Assembly: GCF_018343695.1 (NCBI RefSeq) | Contig: NZ_JAGYPJ010000001.1 | Location: 2,006,223 to 2,070,222 of the forward strand | Direction: 5' to 3' | Length of the DNA stretch: 64,000 nt | From: Lederbergia citrisecunda | GTDB taxonomy: Bacteria; Bacillota; Bacilli; Bacillales; Bacillaceae_C | Shown: one piece after another, positions 53,793 to 63,446 of the stretch | Layout of the letters: every line of letters starts with the position of its first letter | Numbering within the stretch: the stretch's first letter is position 1 | The notes under the pieces: generated by a model | Databases searched by the model: none | Told to the model about the DNA's origin: nothing | The model's input: the letters and a program-made list of their open reading frames with translations, nothing else | Translations under genes and position numbers: made by a program

Positions 53793-53851
53793 AGTATCTC
53801 CTCTAAATAGTTTGTTTTTTTCTAAAAATAAGAATGACTAATCAAAATCCG

Positions 53852-54037
53852 TTATTCATTCGCGGATGTTATTTGTTCGTTTAAAGCATCGAGCTTCTTC
53901 TCAATTCTATCAAGCTGATTTCTTCGTTTTGAATAAGAATGATATAGTAATACAATTAATACAATTGTGAATACAAGAAATCCAAAACTAAATAATTGAA
54001 ATAATACATCACCTATATTAATACTTTCCACCTCCAA
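53852..54037 (-). CDS. Small membrane protein, DUF4083-like
   Basis: 61 residues: a hydrophobic helix at about 11-31 (LFQLFSFGFLVFTIVLIVLL), then RRNQLDRIEKKLDALNEQI, a short basic coiled coil. This helix-plus-coil layout is that of DUF4083 proteins. Role unknown. The ATG overlaps a weak GGAGG-type site. No gene in 54038-54190. Confidence 0.65.
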   Translation of the reverse strand: MEVESINIGDVLFQLFSFGFLVFTIVLIVLLYHSYSKRRNQLDRIEKKLDALNEQITSANE

Positions 54038-54194
54038 ACATAAATATCATAAGGTTTATAGCAAAAAAAACTTACAATAAGTTTAATACTGACCTAGTTT
54101 CAATATAATACTCTCCTAAAGATTACCATATAACATATTTAAATTCTTTATCATTAATAAAATTCCTTTTTTATTCCAAACCTTTTATAGAATA

Positions 54195-54240
54195 AAACAA
54201 ACAGGGTATGAATCGTATACGATTTCATACCCTGCTTGTA
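54195..54240 (-). terminator. Terminator of the Usp gene
   Basis: cagggtatgaa(t)cg / cgatttcataccctg, a near-perfect long stem with one bulge, followed on the minus strand by TTTGTTTTATT. Confidence 0.83.
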
Positions 54241-54256
54241 TTGACTTTAAATCCGT

Positions 54257-54676
54257 TCACTTTACTATCAAAACTGGACATTTCGCATCTTTCGCCACTT
54301 TATGACTAACGCTTCCGAGTACCACTTCTTGCAACGCATTCAAACCGCGACTTCCCATGACAACCATATCGCATGTTTGTTTATTAACGTATTCAACAAT
54401 GAGTGGACCTGGCTCCCCGTGAAGCAATGTTACTTTATATGTAATCTTTGCTTGGTTAAACATTTCCTCAACAGGCAGGAGCTTTTTTCGACGTTCAAAA
54501 TCCAACGTTTCAGCATCTTTACTTTGGAGTATCTCACTTGATCTTTTTGAATAGTCGATAACAAATACAATTTCTACGACTGAGTCTTCTGTAAAGGAAG
54601 CAATTTTCACCGCTTCTTTAGCTGCGCGAATAGAGTTTTCAGATCCATCTGCTGCCAGTAATATTCTTTTGTACAT
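54257..54676 (-). CDS. Universal stress protein (UspA family)
   Basis: 139 residues. RILLAADGSENSIRAAKEAV starts the fold and the ATP-binding loop is VVMGSRGLNALQEVVLGSVS then HKVAKDAKCPVLIVK, matching G-x2-G-x9-GS. It is therefore of the nucleotide-binding Usp type. Cytosolic stress-survival protein; the client process is unknown. Own terminator; no operon partner. Confidence 0.9.
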   Translation of the reverse strand: MYKRILLAADGSENSIRAAKEAVKIASFTEDSVVEIVFVIDYSKRSSEILQSKDAETLDFERRKKLLPVEEMFNQAKITYKVTLLHGEPGPLIVEYVNKQTCDMVVMGSRGLNALQEVVLGSVSHKVAKDAKCPVLIVK

Positions 54677-54830
54677 TCTGTTCCCCGCCTTCTATAAAAA
54701 GATTTAGCTACCATTTTGTACGTTTTTTCAAAATGATTATAGCTTCATTTTTATCACTTTATATTAATACAACTTTATCATTTACCGCAACATACTAATT
54801 TCCCCAATTTCTAATAGATTCAATGAATTA

Positions 54831-54980
54831 ATGATCAAGTGCTTTTTTTTGAATACAATTAAACCACATGCGGAATCATTTGGGATATGTGACATGCTTG
54901 AAGATGGTATGTTTGAAAATATTCCTCCATTACAGGAGCTTTATAAGGTTAAGCACGGACAAAAAATAAAAATGCGTTGA
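54831..54980 (+). pseudogene. 49-codon remnant ahead of a strong terminator
   Basis: From an ATG at 54831 without a ribosome binding site, the frame reads through KPHAESFGICDMLEDGMFEN then IPPLQELYKVKHGQKIKMR and stop. The amino-acid pattern looks like the conserved C-terminal end of a larger protein, and a perfect terminator follows at once, so I take it as the 3' remnant of a lost gene. I cannot name the parent family. It lies in the otherwise empty 54677-55079 gap. Confidence 0.45.
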
Positions 54981-55014
54981 GAAAATGTATTGTTTCTCAA
55001 CGCATTTTTATTTT
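54970..55014. terminator. Bidirectional terminator before ytpR
   Basis: Perfect 13-bp stem atgcgttgagaaa / tttctcaacgcat with T-rich tails on both strands; on the minus strand it serves the ytpR unit. Confidence 0.86.
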
Positions 55015-55079
55015 AATTAATCTTATACAGTGATTTCTGCTTCAATCAACAAAATCGCAAACTGATACTGTAACAATGA

Positions 55080-55682
55080 TTAAAACTTAAATTCCTGTCC
55101 AACTTTATATTTTTCATCTTCCAAAACTAAAATCCCTTTTTCCTGCGGTGCGTTAGGAAGTTCTAATTCTCTCGCAGAACAAATCATCCCACTTGAAGGT
55201 ACTCCGCGAAGCTCTGCATCTTTAATAATCATTCCGCTTGGCATCACCGCGCCTACTTTTGCGACAACGACTTTTTGGCCTGCATCGACGTTTGGTGCAC
55301 CGCAGACAATTTGCAATTCTTCCGTTCCCACATCTACTTTACAAACACTTAATTTGTCTGCATTTGGATGTTTTTCTTTTTCATTTACAAAGCCTACAAC
55401 AAATTTAGGTGAGAAATCAGCCTCAAGCTTATCTGCAAAACCGTTTTTCTCAAGCGCTTCATTAATTTTATCGACTAATTCTTTATTTAATTCCACCTGA
55501 CCATTTGCATCCATTTGAATGTACTGAGAAGCATTAAATAAATTGAATCCACCCGTTTTATTCGTTTGTTCATCATAAATACGGGCAACGTCCCCTTTTC
55601 TCTCAAATGTTCTATGTTCAATATCACTTAAATTGATAAGTAGAACATCTCCTACGCCTTCTAAATTATAAAATACATTCAT
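55080..55682 (-). CDS. ytpR: YtpR-family tRNA-binding (EMAP/Trbp111-like) protein
   Basis: 200 residues. The N-terminal DUF4479-like part (about 1-90) precedes an OB-fold tRNA-binding domain: [20 protein letters not shown], then [20 protein letters not shown] and [11 protein letters not shown]. This is the domain also found in PheT and MetG C-termini. The role of YtpR is not settled. It sits 15 bp after ytpQ in the conserved ytpPQR block. Confidence 0.93.
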   Translation of the reverse strand: MNVFYNLEGVGDVLLINLSDIEHRTFERKGDVARIYDEQTNKTGGFNLFNASQYIQMDANGQVELNKELVDKINEALEKNGFADKLEADFSPKFVVGFVNEKEKHPNADKLSVCKVDVGTEELQIVCGAPNVDAGQKVVVAKVGAVMPSGMIIKDAELRGVPSSGMICSARELELPNAPQEKGILVLEDEKYKVGQEFKF

Positions 55683-55696
55683 GTTGTAATCCCCTT

Positions 55697-56503
55697 TCAG
55701 TCTTCTTTTTTTTGGTCTTTTGCTAAGATAAAGATTGGTTCTAATTTTCCATCTTCATAAACAAATGAAAGTGCCGTAATTGGAACATTTCCGGAAGTAA
55801 AAAAACTCATCGTTAATTCGGCTAGAATATCGTAGCCTGTCCCATTGCGGATATCTCCAATAATTAGAACATCCTGGTGAGGAACAGCAACCACCATATC
55901 ACCTTCAATTGTTTCGGCTGTTTCTTGAAGGAACTTTTCATTCAAAATCCTGCTCGCATCATAGCCATCGTTCGTATTCAAGAAATAAAAATCATTACCT
56001 GCAAGCGCATCTTTTTTCATTTGAGTAGATAATGACCTGACATTAAAACGGGCTATTTCACGAATTTTTTGCGGATCTAACCCCTCTTTTTCAATTAATT
56101 TCTCATCTAACATTCGATATGTATTTCCGAGATCGAGAGCATAATAAATTCTTGTTTCGGCTGTATGGTCATCCGTCATAAACTGGATACCATCATTTGT
56201 TTCAAGTGGAAAAGAAGTAGACCGAATTACTGGATATATTTTCTTTTCACTTCCTGTCAAGGTTTGTTCTTTCCCCATAACCTCGAGCGCTTCTTCTACA
56301 TAATAAATAACTTCGTCAATCGCATTCTCTTTATGCTCATGCCATTTTGCCACAATCCCCGGAAGAGCGACCTCAATCCCTTTTCCAGTTTCCTCGTTTT
56401 CAATCCGAAGTGTTTCCTTTTCACGATCATATGTAAAAGAACGGCCGTGTTTTTCCAGCCTCTTCTCAAGCTCTCTCCTTAGTTTCTTTTCATCCATTTT
56501 CAT
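55697..56503 (-). CDS. ytpQ: DUF1444 protein YtpQ
   Basis: About 268 residues from the ATG at 56503, which has AGGAGG nine bases upstream; the 22 earlier codons of the frame lie over that site. [20 protein letters not shown] and [20 protein letters not shown] mark DUF1444; later [19 protein letters not shown]. Function unknown, conserved in Bacillales between ytpP and ytpR. Confidence 0.9.
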   Translation of the reverse strand: MKMDEKKLRRELEKRLEKHGRSFTYDREKETLRIENEETGKGIEVALPGIVAKWHEHKENAIDEVIYYVEEALEVMGKEQTLTGSEKKIYPVIRSTSFPLETNDGIQFMTDDHTAETRIYYALDLGNTYRMLDEKLIEKEGLDPQKIREIARFNVRSLSTQMKKDALAGNDFYFLNTNDGYDASRILNEKFLQETAETIEGDMVVAVPHQDVLIIGDIRNGTGYDILAELTMSFFTSGNVPITALSFVYEDGKLEPIFILAKDQKKED

Positions 56504-56592
56504 ACATTCAACCCTCCTTGGGCGCCATAAACTATCCTTCATTTTACATGAAAATGTCTTCAGTCTCAAAGAAAGGACCCAAATATTTTCGT

Positions 56593-56626
56593 TTAAAAAA
56601 CCTCTACAATTTTGTGTAGAGGTTTT
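56593..56626 (-). terminator. Terminator of ytpP
   Basis: cctctaca / tgtagagg stem with a 6-base loop, extended by A/T pairs, and a T run on the minus strand. Confidence 0.85.
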
Positions 56627-56649
56627 CCTATTTATTCAATTAATTCATT

Positions 56650-56961
56650 TTATAATCCATTAATAAACTCTTCAATCTCTTCCAACGTCTTACGGTCTTT
56701 GCTGACGAAGCGACCTGCTTCTTCACCGCTATGATAAGCGATAAAACTTGGAATGCCAAAAATATTGAGATCCCCACATAAATCAATAAATTGATCACGA
56801 TCTACTTCGATAAAAGTGTATTCAGGATAATCTGCTTCGAGTCTAGGTAAAAATGGCTCGATAAATTTGCAGTCTCCACACCAGTCGGCAGAAAACATAA
56901 AGATTGTACGCTCTTCATTTTTTAATGTTTCAAATTGTTCCACGGATTGCAATTTTTCCAT
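56650..56961 (-). CDS. ytpP: Thioredoxin-like protein YtpP
   Basis: 103 residues, a single thioredoxin fold with active site SADWCGDCKFIEPFLP (CGDC instead of CGPC) and cis-proline in FGIPSFIAY. Small cytosolic thiol-disulfide oxidoreductase; in B. subtilis YtpP has been linked to bacillithiol redox balance. It has its own terminator before the ytpQ gene, and ATG with AGGAGGG upstream. The 56962-57190 gap upstream holds nothing I can support. Confidence 0.92.
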   Translation of the reverse strand: MEKLQSVEQFETLKNEERTIFMFSADWCGDCKFIEPFLPRLEADYPEYTFIEVDRDQFIDLCGDLNIFGIPSFIAYHSGEEAGRFVSKDRKTLEEIEEFINGL

Positions 56962-57196
56962 CTTATTTCCCTCCTATGTTGATTAACATTTGGCCCGGTT
57001 TGATCCAGCGCTTTCTCATAAATTCCGATATGATTAAGCTTATCACAGCAGGGCCAATAATATGGAGTAAAATGACTTGAAAACAACAGTTGTTGAAAAG
57101 CCCATTGTTGATATGTCTATTTTTCCAACGAATTCACTCGTTCCCATTCTTGCACATGCAAAATTGCTAGTCGATAAGCTCTTCAACTGTACAGCT

Positions 57197-57227
57197 TGAA
57201 AAAAAAGACGGATTTCCTCCGTCTTTT
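57197..57227 (-). terminator. Terminator of the lipoprotein gene at 57237
   Basis: aaaagacgga / tccgtctttt stem, 5-base loop, T run on the minus strand, ten bases past the stop. Confidence 0.87.
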
Positions 57228-57236
57228 CAATATACT

Positions 57237-57746
57237 TTATTCTTGAAGAGATGTGGAATTAACAATATTCATTAAAGCTTCTGCGTCAGTTGCGAGAGAT
57301 TTTAAGTCTGATTCAGAAGTTGCTTTGATCCCACCAATTCCGACAGTCACTTCATACATATTTTTATCCATTTCATTAATTACTAAATAACCAAAACGTT
57401 CTTTATCTGAAAATGTTTTATTAACAATTACTTTATTTGCGTGGTCCACGACACCATCATAAAGTGCTTTGCTATTACTTTCTTCATTAGGATTATAAAA
57501 AAGGATATATGTCTGATCTCCTTTTTCCAAAATAATATTATTAGGAGATTCATCTTTTATTGTAAATCCTGCTGGAAGATTAAATGTAATGGACTGAATC
57601 TCTTCATTTGTGTCTGCTGGTTTTTCTTGAAAAGCCTTTTCAACATTTTCCTCGGCTTTTATTTTTTCCTTATCTATTGATTTTCCGCAAGCTGCAATGA
57701 TAAAAACACTTAAAATAATCAAAGCGCTTACTACCATTTTTTTCAT
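57237..57746 (-). CDS. Hypothetical lipoprotein
   Basis: 169 residues. Signal peptide MKKMVVSALIILSVFIIAAC with lipobox IAAC near residue 20. A charged linker (KIKAEENVEKAFQEKPADTN) precedes a compact beta-rich domain (ITFNLPAGFTIKDESPNNII, then GDQTYILFYNPNEES). Found at this place in many Bacillus genomes as an uncharacterised lipoprotein. Single gene with its own terminator, divergent from ytoQ. Confidence 0.77.
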   Translation of the reverse strand: MKKMVVSALIILSVFIIAACGKSIDKEKIKAEENVEKAFQEKPADTNEEIQSITFNLPAGFTIKDESPNNIILEKGDQTYILFYNPNEESNSKALYDGVVDHANKVIVNKTFSDKERFGYLVINEMDKNMYEVTVGIGGIKATSESDLKSLATDAEALMNIVNSTSLQE

Positions 57747-57888
57747 TTTATAGTTTCCCCCTATATTACAAAACTCATATGTCTATCATACTACTCGTAA
57801 AAAGAGATTGACAACCCCATACCCGTACAAAGAAAGTAATGGAAATTAATGATACAATGTTGTGTATTACATATAGGAGGGATGATTC

Positions 57889-58329
57889 ATGAGGTTAACC
57901 GTCTATTTAGCTGGTGAAATTCATAGTAATTGGCGTGAAGAAATTAAAGAAAAGTCAAAGGCATTGCAGCTTCCTGTAGATTTTGTAGGGCCGATGGAAG
58001 ATCACGATCGTTCAGATGCGATTGGAGAAGAAATACTCGGTGAACAACCTAATGCCATTTTCCGCGATGCTGCTGCTTCTAGTTTTAACAATTTACGTAC
58101 TCAAGTACTTATGCAAAAAGCTGATCTAATCATTGCTTTATTTGGTGAAAAGTATAAACAGTGGAATACTGCAATGGATGCAAGTGCTGCTGTAACTCTC
58201 GGAAAACCATTGATTCTTATACGCCCTGAAGAATTACATCATCCGCTAAAAGAATTATCTAGAAAGTCCAATGCAACCGTTGAAACAGTCAACCAAGCGA
58301 TTAAAGCTCTCGCTTATATATTTGAATAA
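57889..58329 (+). CDS. ytoQ: YtoQ-family protein
   Basis: 146 residues. MRLTVYLAGEIHSNWREEI at the N-terminus and KADLIIALFGEKYKQWNTAM later match YtoQ, a relative of nucleoside 2-deoxyribosyltransferases, with a conserved LAGEIHSNWR loop. The enzymatic role is not known. ATG with AGGAGGG upstream. Convergent with the DUF84 gene; close to ytoP as in B. subtilis. Confidence 0.9.
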   Translation: MRLTVYLAGEIHSNWREEIKEKSKALQLPVDFVGPMEDHDRSDAIGEEILGEQPNAIFRDAAASSFNNLRTQVLMQKADLIIALFGEKYKQWNTAMDASAAVTLGKPLILIRPEELHHPLKELSRKSNATVETVNQAIKALAYIFE

Positions 58330-58347
58330 AATATTGTGGAGACTGGT

Positions 58348-58863
58348 TTAATCATGCCAGTCTCCTCTTTGACCAACCAGTAATTTCATTATATGCATAA
58401 ACATTTCATCTCGGTTAACCATCCCATGGGTAAAAATACCTACCGCCCCTTCTTTGGTACGTACATTTTTAATCTTACTATAATCCTCCATTACAGGTCC
58501 TAACTCCTCCCCTGCTCTCAAGCGCGCAGCAATCTCTTCTGGAAGCTTAATTCGGGCTCCACCTGCAACAATCGTCTTCTTGCCTTTTTCGGCTAAAGCA
58601 CCATAGTTGATTAAAAAAAGACCATGAGGTGTTTCTGTCACCCCACCTTCAAGTCCTATTGCAATATCTACATCCCCTTGAGTTAAGCAATATTCAGCAC
58701 GATTCATTGCCCCTCTTATCGTCTCTTCATCAGAAAACGGCATCCCACTTACATTCGATGGAGCATCTAAAGGAATAAGTTCGTTTATATAACCGATCTT
58801 ACGTAATACCGTTTCAGCTGCCTTGATTTTTGCTGGGTTTTTCGATCCAACTGCTATTTTCAT
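58348..58863 (-). CDS. DUF84 NTPase (inosine/xanthosine triphosphatase, YjjX-like)
   Basis: 171 residues. KIAVGSKNPAKIKAAETVLR is the substrate loop, FSDEETIRGAMNRAEYCL and IAIGLEGGVTE carry the metal and base-specificity residues, and VRTKEGAVGIFTHGMVNR closes the fold. Such enzymes remove ITP/XTP from the nucleotide pool. The start ATG follows AAAGGAG. It lies 65 bp downstream of ytoP in the same direction. Confidence 0.87.
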   Translation of the reverse strand: MKIAVGSKNPAKIKAAETVLRKIGYINELIPLDAPSNVSGMPFSDEETIRGAMNRAEYCLTQGDVDIAIGLEGGVTETPHGLFLINYGALAEKGKKTIVAGGARIKLPEEIAARLRAGEELGPVMEDYSKIKNVRTKEGAVGIFTHGMVNRDEMFMHIMKLLVGQRGDWHD

Positions 58864-58928
58864 GCTGTCGCTCCTTTAAAAAATACTCATACATAAGAGG
58901 CAAAGTTTCCTTCGCCTCTTACCACTTC

Positions 58929-59999
58929 TTATTTTTGTTTTATAGATTCAATCATAGCACGATCGCTCGCCTTCACCAGCTTCACAATAAGCTCTTTCGC
59001 AGCCGCATAATCATCAATATGAATAATCGAGGCATGTGTGTGAATGTAACGAGAGCAGATGCCAATAACACCACTAGGAACCCCTTCGTTAGAAAGATGA
59101 ACTTTACCTGCATCCGTTCCACCTTGAGAAACAAAATATTGATACGGAATATCATTTGATTCTGCTGTATCTAAAATAAATTCCCTCATTCCTTTATGGG
59201 TAACCATGGAACGATCATAAATTCGCAGTAATGCCCCTTTTCCTAGCTGTCCAAATTCATTTTTGTCTCCTGACATATCGTTTGCAGGACTAGCGTCAAG
59301 TGCAAAGAAAATATCAGGTTTAATCATATTCGCTGCAACTGTTGCCCCTCTTAAACCTACTTCCTCTTGGACATTTGCTCCTGAATAAAGGATATTTGGA
59401 ATTTTTTCATCTTTTAGTTCCTTCAATAGCTCAATCGACAATCCACATCCGTAACGGTTATCCCATGATTTTGCCATAATTTTCTTTGGATTCGCCATAG
59501 GAGTAAACGGGCAAACTGGAACGATTTGTTGACCAGGTTTGATGCCGATTTTTTTGGCATCCTCCCTGTCATCTGCACCTATATCAATCATCATGTTTTT
59601 AATATCCATCGGTTTTTTCCGTTGCTCGTCACTAAGCAAATGTGGCGGAATGGAACCAATAACTCCGTCTACAGGTCCATTTTCTGTGATAATTTGAACA
59701 CGTTGAGCTAATAGTACTTGGCTCCACCAACCACCTATCGTTTGAAAACGAATCATGCCATTTTCGGTAATATTTGTAACCATGAAACCAACTTCATCCA
59801 TATGACCTGCTACCATGACAGTCGGTCCATTCTCATCTCCACGTTTTACCCCAAAGATTCCGCCTAAACGGTCTTGAACAACTTCGTCCGCATATTTTTT
59901 CAATTGCTCCCGCATAAAGCTGCGTACAGCATGCTCATTTCCAGCAATTCCCGGGAGTTCAGTAAGTGTTTTAAATAATTCGAGTGTTTCTTGATTCAT
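58929..59999 (-). CDS. ytoP: M42-family glutamyl aminopeptidase YtoP
   Basis: 356 residues. Metal ligands are in [13 protein letters not shown] (His, Asp), [10 protein letters not shown] (Asp), [11 protein letters not shown] (Glu-Glu, the catalytic pair), [10 protein letters not shown] and HTHASIIH. This is the dinuclear M42 aminopeptidase set, complete. It forms a large cytosolic oligomer trimming peptides from their N-termini. ATG with AGGAGG upstream. Confidence 0.95.
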   Translation of the reverse strand: MNQETLELFKTLTELPGIAGNEHAVRSFMREQLKKYADEVVQDRLGGIFGVKRGDENGPTVMVAGHMDEVGFMVTNITENGMIRFQTIGGWWSQVLLAQRVQIITENGPVDGVIGSIPPHLLSDEQRKKPMDIKNMMIDIGADDREDAKKIGIKPGQQIVPVCPFTPMANPKKIMAKSWDNRYGCGLSIELLKELKDEKIPNILYSGANVQEEVGLRGATVAANMIKPDIFFALDASPANDMSGDKNEFGQLGKGALLRIYDRSMVTHKGMREFILDTAESNDIPYQYFVSQGGTDAGKVHLSNEGVPSGVIGICSRYIHTHASIIHIDDYAAAKELIVKLVKASDRAMIESIKQK

Positions 60000-60165
60000 A
60001 TTTAGACCTCCTGATCATTCCAATATATGTACATTTTTTATTTTACAGAAGTTGAATAGCTCTTGCCATCAATCTGTATATAAATATTTGATAATGCTAA
60101 TTGTCGAAGAATTAATATGTTTCCTGTATACTAAAATTACTTATCATATTCGGAGGTGCACACGT

Positions 60166-60477
60166 TTGAACTGGAAATCTTTTATTGCTGGGGCGGTTGC
60201 CGGTATAGTCGGAGGTTATTGTTTAAGTAAAAAAATAAGAGAAACGATGCCTTTGTCTGGAGAAGAAGTTCTTGCAGATGTAAAGCACGCTTTTAAAAAA
60301 GAAGGAAAAATCGATGGCTCTTGGATGCAAATGAAGCCTGAGGATTATAAAAAATATGCTATTCAAACGAAAGTGTACCGAGGCGGTATTACGACGAGAC
60401 AAAACGGAGAACGCCAGCAATATGAATTCATCGCTGACGCTTATACAGGAAGTGTTATAGATATTTACCCATTATAG
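60166..60477 (+). CDS. ytzB: YtzB, small PepSY-domain protein
   Basis: About 103 residues from a TTG at 60166, with GGAGGTG eight bases before it; the longer open frame upstream is not coding-like. A short hydrophobic glycine-rich segment (FIAGAVAGIVGGYCLS) is followed by a PepSY fold (GEEVLADVKHAFKKEGKIDG ... YEFIADAYTGSVIDIYP). Members are secreted or membrane-bound and thought to modulate proteases. It is divergent from ytoP as in B. subtilis. Confidence 0.88.
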   Translation: MNWKSFIAGAVAGIVGGYCLSKKIRETMPLSGEEVLADVKHAFKKEGKIDGSWMQMKPEDYKKYAIQTKVYRGGITTRQNGERQQYEFIADAYTGSVIDIYPL

Positions 60478-60510
60478 AAAATCAGAGGTGATCCTTCCTC
60501 TGATTTTTTA

Positions 60511-61362
60511 CTAGTTCTTTTCCCTATTTCTTTTCACCGAATCCAAAATCTTGCCTTCTTCATCCCACTTCAATGCACGATAATGTCCATCGTGGTAAAA
60601 AGTGAACCAATTTTCCTCTTTCATCATAGATGGAATCCACGTCTGCTTTGCTCGAATCGAATCCATTGGATAATCGTCATAAGCAAGCAGCCACAGAACG
60701 TTTTGATGGGCATGAGTCGGCATAAGATCTCCCATATGGACAAGACGCTCCCCAGCGCTTTCAATCACAATAATTGAATGACCTTCACTATGTCCACCTG
60801 TGTGGATCATTGTGATTGCTCCTTCAATTTCCAGTTCATCTTTAAACGTCACAACTTGATCTTTAATCGGCGCCCAATTTTCTTTCCAATATGTATTCTG
60901 GGAACGAATATTAGGATTTCGCATTTCATTCCACTCAACTTCAGATGTGTAAATAACTGCATTTGGAAAAACAGAAGCAAAACCATTTATGTCAGGCTTT
61001 GTTAAGCCACATGCATGATCAAAATGAAGATGTGTCATACAAATAATATCTATATCCTCTGGTGTTAATCCTAATTCGGCGAGGGACTCAGATATTTTTG
61101 ATTCCTCCGTCACGCCAAAATTTCGTTTTTGCTTTTCGGTCAACTTTCCGTTCCCAATGCCAGATTCAATCAATATGTTTTTATCATTTACTTGTAAAAA
61201 AATAGGATCAGTCCTTAATTCAATTTGATTATTTTCATTAACAGGATATTTTTTCGTCCATAATGGCTTTGGAACAACCCCAAACATTGCTCCACCATCC
61301 ATATGAGTGACTCCACCATTCAACCAAGTTAAAGTGATTGCTCCTAGTTTAAAAACTTCCAC
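60511..61362 (-). CDS. ytnP: Quorum-quenching metallo-beta-lactamase-fold lactonase YtnP
   Basis: About 283 residues. The metal-binding motif is [14 protein letters not shown] (HxHxDH); further ligands are in [10 protein letters not shown] and [10 protein letters not shown] and in the terminal [10 protein letters not shown]. subtilis YtnP degrades N-acyl-homoserine lactones and inhibits streptomycete signalling. I favour the GTG at 61362 (AAGGAT about nine bases upstream) over the GTG at 61371, which overlaps the site. Single gene. Confidence 0.92.
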   Translation of the reverse strand: MEVFKLGAITLTWLNGGVTHMDGGAMFGVVPKPLWTKKYPVNENNQIELRTDPIFLQVNDKNILIESGIGNGKLTEKQKRNFGVTEESKISESLAELGLTPEDIDIICMTHLHFDHACGLTKPDINGFASVFPNAVIYTSEVEWNEMRNPNIRSQNTYWKENWAPIKDQVVTFKDELEIEGAITMIHTGGHSEGHSIIVIESAGERLVHMGDLMPTHAHQNVLWLLAYDDYPMDSIRAKQTWIPSMMKEENWFTFYHDGHYRALKWDEEGKILDSVKRNREKN

Positions 61363-61417
61363 GAAATCCACATCCTTCCATTCATTACGTTGATTTTAAC
61401 ATTGATGACCAATAAAA

Positions 61418-61447
61418 AAAATCCACTAAACACGGTTAGTGGATTCA
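61418..61447 (-). terminator. Terminator of trmB
   Basis: atccactaa / ttagtggat stem with a 6-base loop, followed on the minus strand by eight T. Confidence 0.87.
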
Positions 61448-61450
61448 AGC

Positions 61451-62089
61451 CTATTCGTATTTTACTTCACATCGATAAATTGGATGACCTTTCGATGAGA
61501 ATTTCTCTTCATATTCGGTCATGATATTTCCCTCAAAATCGCTATTATGCAAATCAAGGCTTATATATTTTAATGCTAGGTCATATTGTGTAAAGCTTAC
61601 CAACGAATACTCAAACAGACCACGATTATCAGTTTTAAAATGAATTTCTCCTTGATCAATTAAAATATCTTCATAAATACGTAAAAATGATTCGTGTGTC
61701 AATCGTCGTTTTTCGTGACGATTTTTCGGCCATGGATCGGAAAAATTCAAATAAATTCGTCCTACATCACCTTTTGCAAAAAACTTTTGCAAATCCTCAC
61801 CATTTGTATTCAACAGTTTTACATTTGGAAGCTCTGCATCTATCAATCTATCAAGTGCTGCTACAATTACACTTTCTTGAAGTTCGATTCCTATATAATT
61901 AATTCCAGGATTTGCTTTTGCCATTCCGGTCACAAAACGACCTTTACCAGTACCAACTTCAACATGAACAGGTTGATTATTACCAAACAATGCATTCCAG
62001 TTTCCACGATATTGCTCAGGATTCGGGATCACGTATTGTGGGTAATTTTCAATTTTTTCTTTTGCCCAAGGCTTATGTCTTAAACGCAT
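61451..62089 (-). CDS. trmB: tRNA (guanine-N7-)-methyltransferase
   Basis: 212 residues. SAM-binding motif [34 protein letters not shown]; the family signature [20 protein letters not shown] contains the catalytic Asp. It methylates G46 in the tRNA variable loop. ATG with GAGGTG upstream. Position next to ytzH and ytmP as in B. subtilis (ytmQ). Confidence 0.96.
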   Translation of the reverse strand: MRLRHKPWAKEKIENYPQYVIPNPEQYRGNWNALFGNNQPVHVEVGTGKGRFVTGMAKANPGINYIGIELQESVIVAALDRLIDAELPNVKLLNTNGEDLQKFFAKGDVGRIYLNFSDPWPKNRHEKRRLTHESFLRIYEDILIDQGEIHFKTDNRGLFEYSLVSFTQYDLALKYISLDLHNSDFEGNIMTEYEEKFSSKGHPIYRCEVKYE

Positions 62090-62184
62090 GTATATTACAC
62101 CTCGTGTTATGTTTATATGAATAAAAACAGGCTAATATCCGTACACTAGCTACAATACGATTAGTGTAAAAAGGAGTTTTCAAA

Positions 62185-62463
62185 ATGTCACTTAGCCATC
62201 AAGATCAAGTTATGTTACTTCAAGATATCTTGGTTAATCACCTTGAAGATTGCTGCGGTTCCGTTTCGGAATGTGAACAATTAGGAAGACTTGTCAAATC
62301 CTTGCTCGCCAATAATTCCGTATCCCCGGAAATTCAACCACTCTTAAAAGAAATATATACATATTGTCAATCAGGGAAAAATTCCCCCGATCTCGAGAGT
62401 CATATAAATGCCCACCAGGAAGAACTCTCCCAGTGGGTAGGTCAAATTAACACTTATTCATAA
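62185..62463 (+). CDS. ytzH: YtzH-like protein
   Basis: 92 residues, helical and acidic, with two cysteines in HLEDCCGSVSECEQLGRLVK. It matches the YtzH family of Bacillus by length, sequence style and place between trmB and ytmP. Role unknown; the family is often found beside ytmP and could be a regulator of that kinase, which is inference. Its last ten bases overlap the convergent ytmP gene. Confidence 0.87.
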   Translation: MSLSHQDQVMLLQDILVNHLEDCCGSVSECEQLGRLVKSLLANNSVSPEIQPLLKEIYTYCQSGKNSPDLESHINAHQEELSQWVGQINTYS

Positions 62464-63233
62464 TGAAAATGATCTAAATAATTTATCCAATATTCCATTT
62501 CTCTAAATCGATTTTTATTTTTATGCCATTGGACTGAGAGTAATGTATGGGCAACCGTATACCATTTCATTCGTAATTCAAGTTCGGAAGTCAATGGTTT
62601 ACCATATTGTTCTAACCAAGTTTCCCAATTGTTTTTTGGAATATACCAATGTAGAAGCAATCCAAGATCCAGAGCGGGATCCGCGATCATCGCTCCATCC
62701 CAATCAATTAGATAAATTTTATTTTTATCTGAAATCAACCAATTATTATGGTTCACATCGCCATGACATACAGCCCATTCTTCGAAATCTAAATATGTTA
62801 TTTCTTTTCTTAGATATTCATGAGCATCTTTTACCAATTTTACATTTCGTAATGCTTGATCGAGGGTTGAATCCACCTCTTCAAGCATCTGGGCAGGCCC
62901 AAATGGTATTTTCCCCATACGCGTAAGCATCGTTAAAAGAGGCTGCGATTCATGAATCTTTTTTAATTGTTTCGCAACCCGTTTATCAGCCATTTCATTC
63001 GGTTTAAATTCCCTGCCAATTAAATATTGCTGGGCGGTAATCACATCACCATTTTCCATTCTTTTTGTCCAAATCAACTTCGGAACAATCCCCTCTGCTG
63101 ATAGTACGGCAAGAAATGGTGAAGAATTTCGTTTAAGAAACAGCTTTTTATTATCTTTTTTTGCAAAAAAAGCTTCTCCTGTTGCCCCGCCAGCAGGAGT
63201 GATTTCCCAGTCCTGCCCTAATGAAAAATCCAC
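62454..63233 (-). CDS. ytmP: APH-family phosphotransferase YtmP
   Basis: 259 residues, GTG start at 63233 with AAGGTGA seven bases upstream. Kinase-like fold: GATGEAFFAKKDNKKLFLKR is the ATP loop, the catalytic loop is AVCHGDVNHNNWLISD, and the metal Asp is in IYLIDWDGAMIADPALDLG. Relatives are choline/aminoglycoside-kinase-like; no substrate is established for YtmP. Convergent with and overlapping ytzH. The 63234-63446 gap shows only a weak agctat / atagct hairpin near 63325-63355. Confidence 0.9.
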   Translation of the reverse strand: MDFSLGQDWEITPAGGATGEAFFAKKDNKKLFLKRNSSPFLAVLSAEGIVPKLIWTKRMENGDVITAQQYLIGREFKPNEMADKRVAKQLKKIHESQPLLTMLTRMGKIPFGPAQMLEEVDSTLDQALRNVKLVKDAHEYLRKEITYLDFEEWAVCHGDVNHNNWLISDKNKIYLIDWDGAMIADPALDLGLLLHWYIPKNNWETWLEQYGKPLTSELELRMKWYTVAHTLLSVQWHKNKNRFREMEYWINYLDHFHYE

Positions 63234-63446
63234 TTTATGTTCACCTTCGTTTATACCAACGGAGCGATTACCCCGAATTATCGTAATAAAAGCGCGTAAC
63301 CCTATTTCAACAAAAAAAGACAGCTATCGGATATTATTCGACTACAATAGCTATCAGTTATTAAATTTTATATCTAATCCTCATTTTTCGTCAAGACGTT
63401 TTTAAGGAAAACATTAAATATCAGAATAATTTATTTACCATTATTC

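Noticed and set aside
56962-57190. Palindrome aacaacagttgttg near 57080 as a regulator site or terminator
   Set aside because: Short, no T tract, no known operator match.
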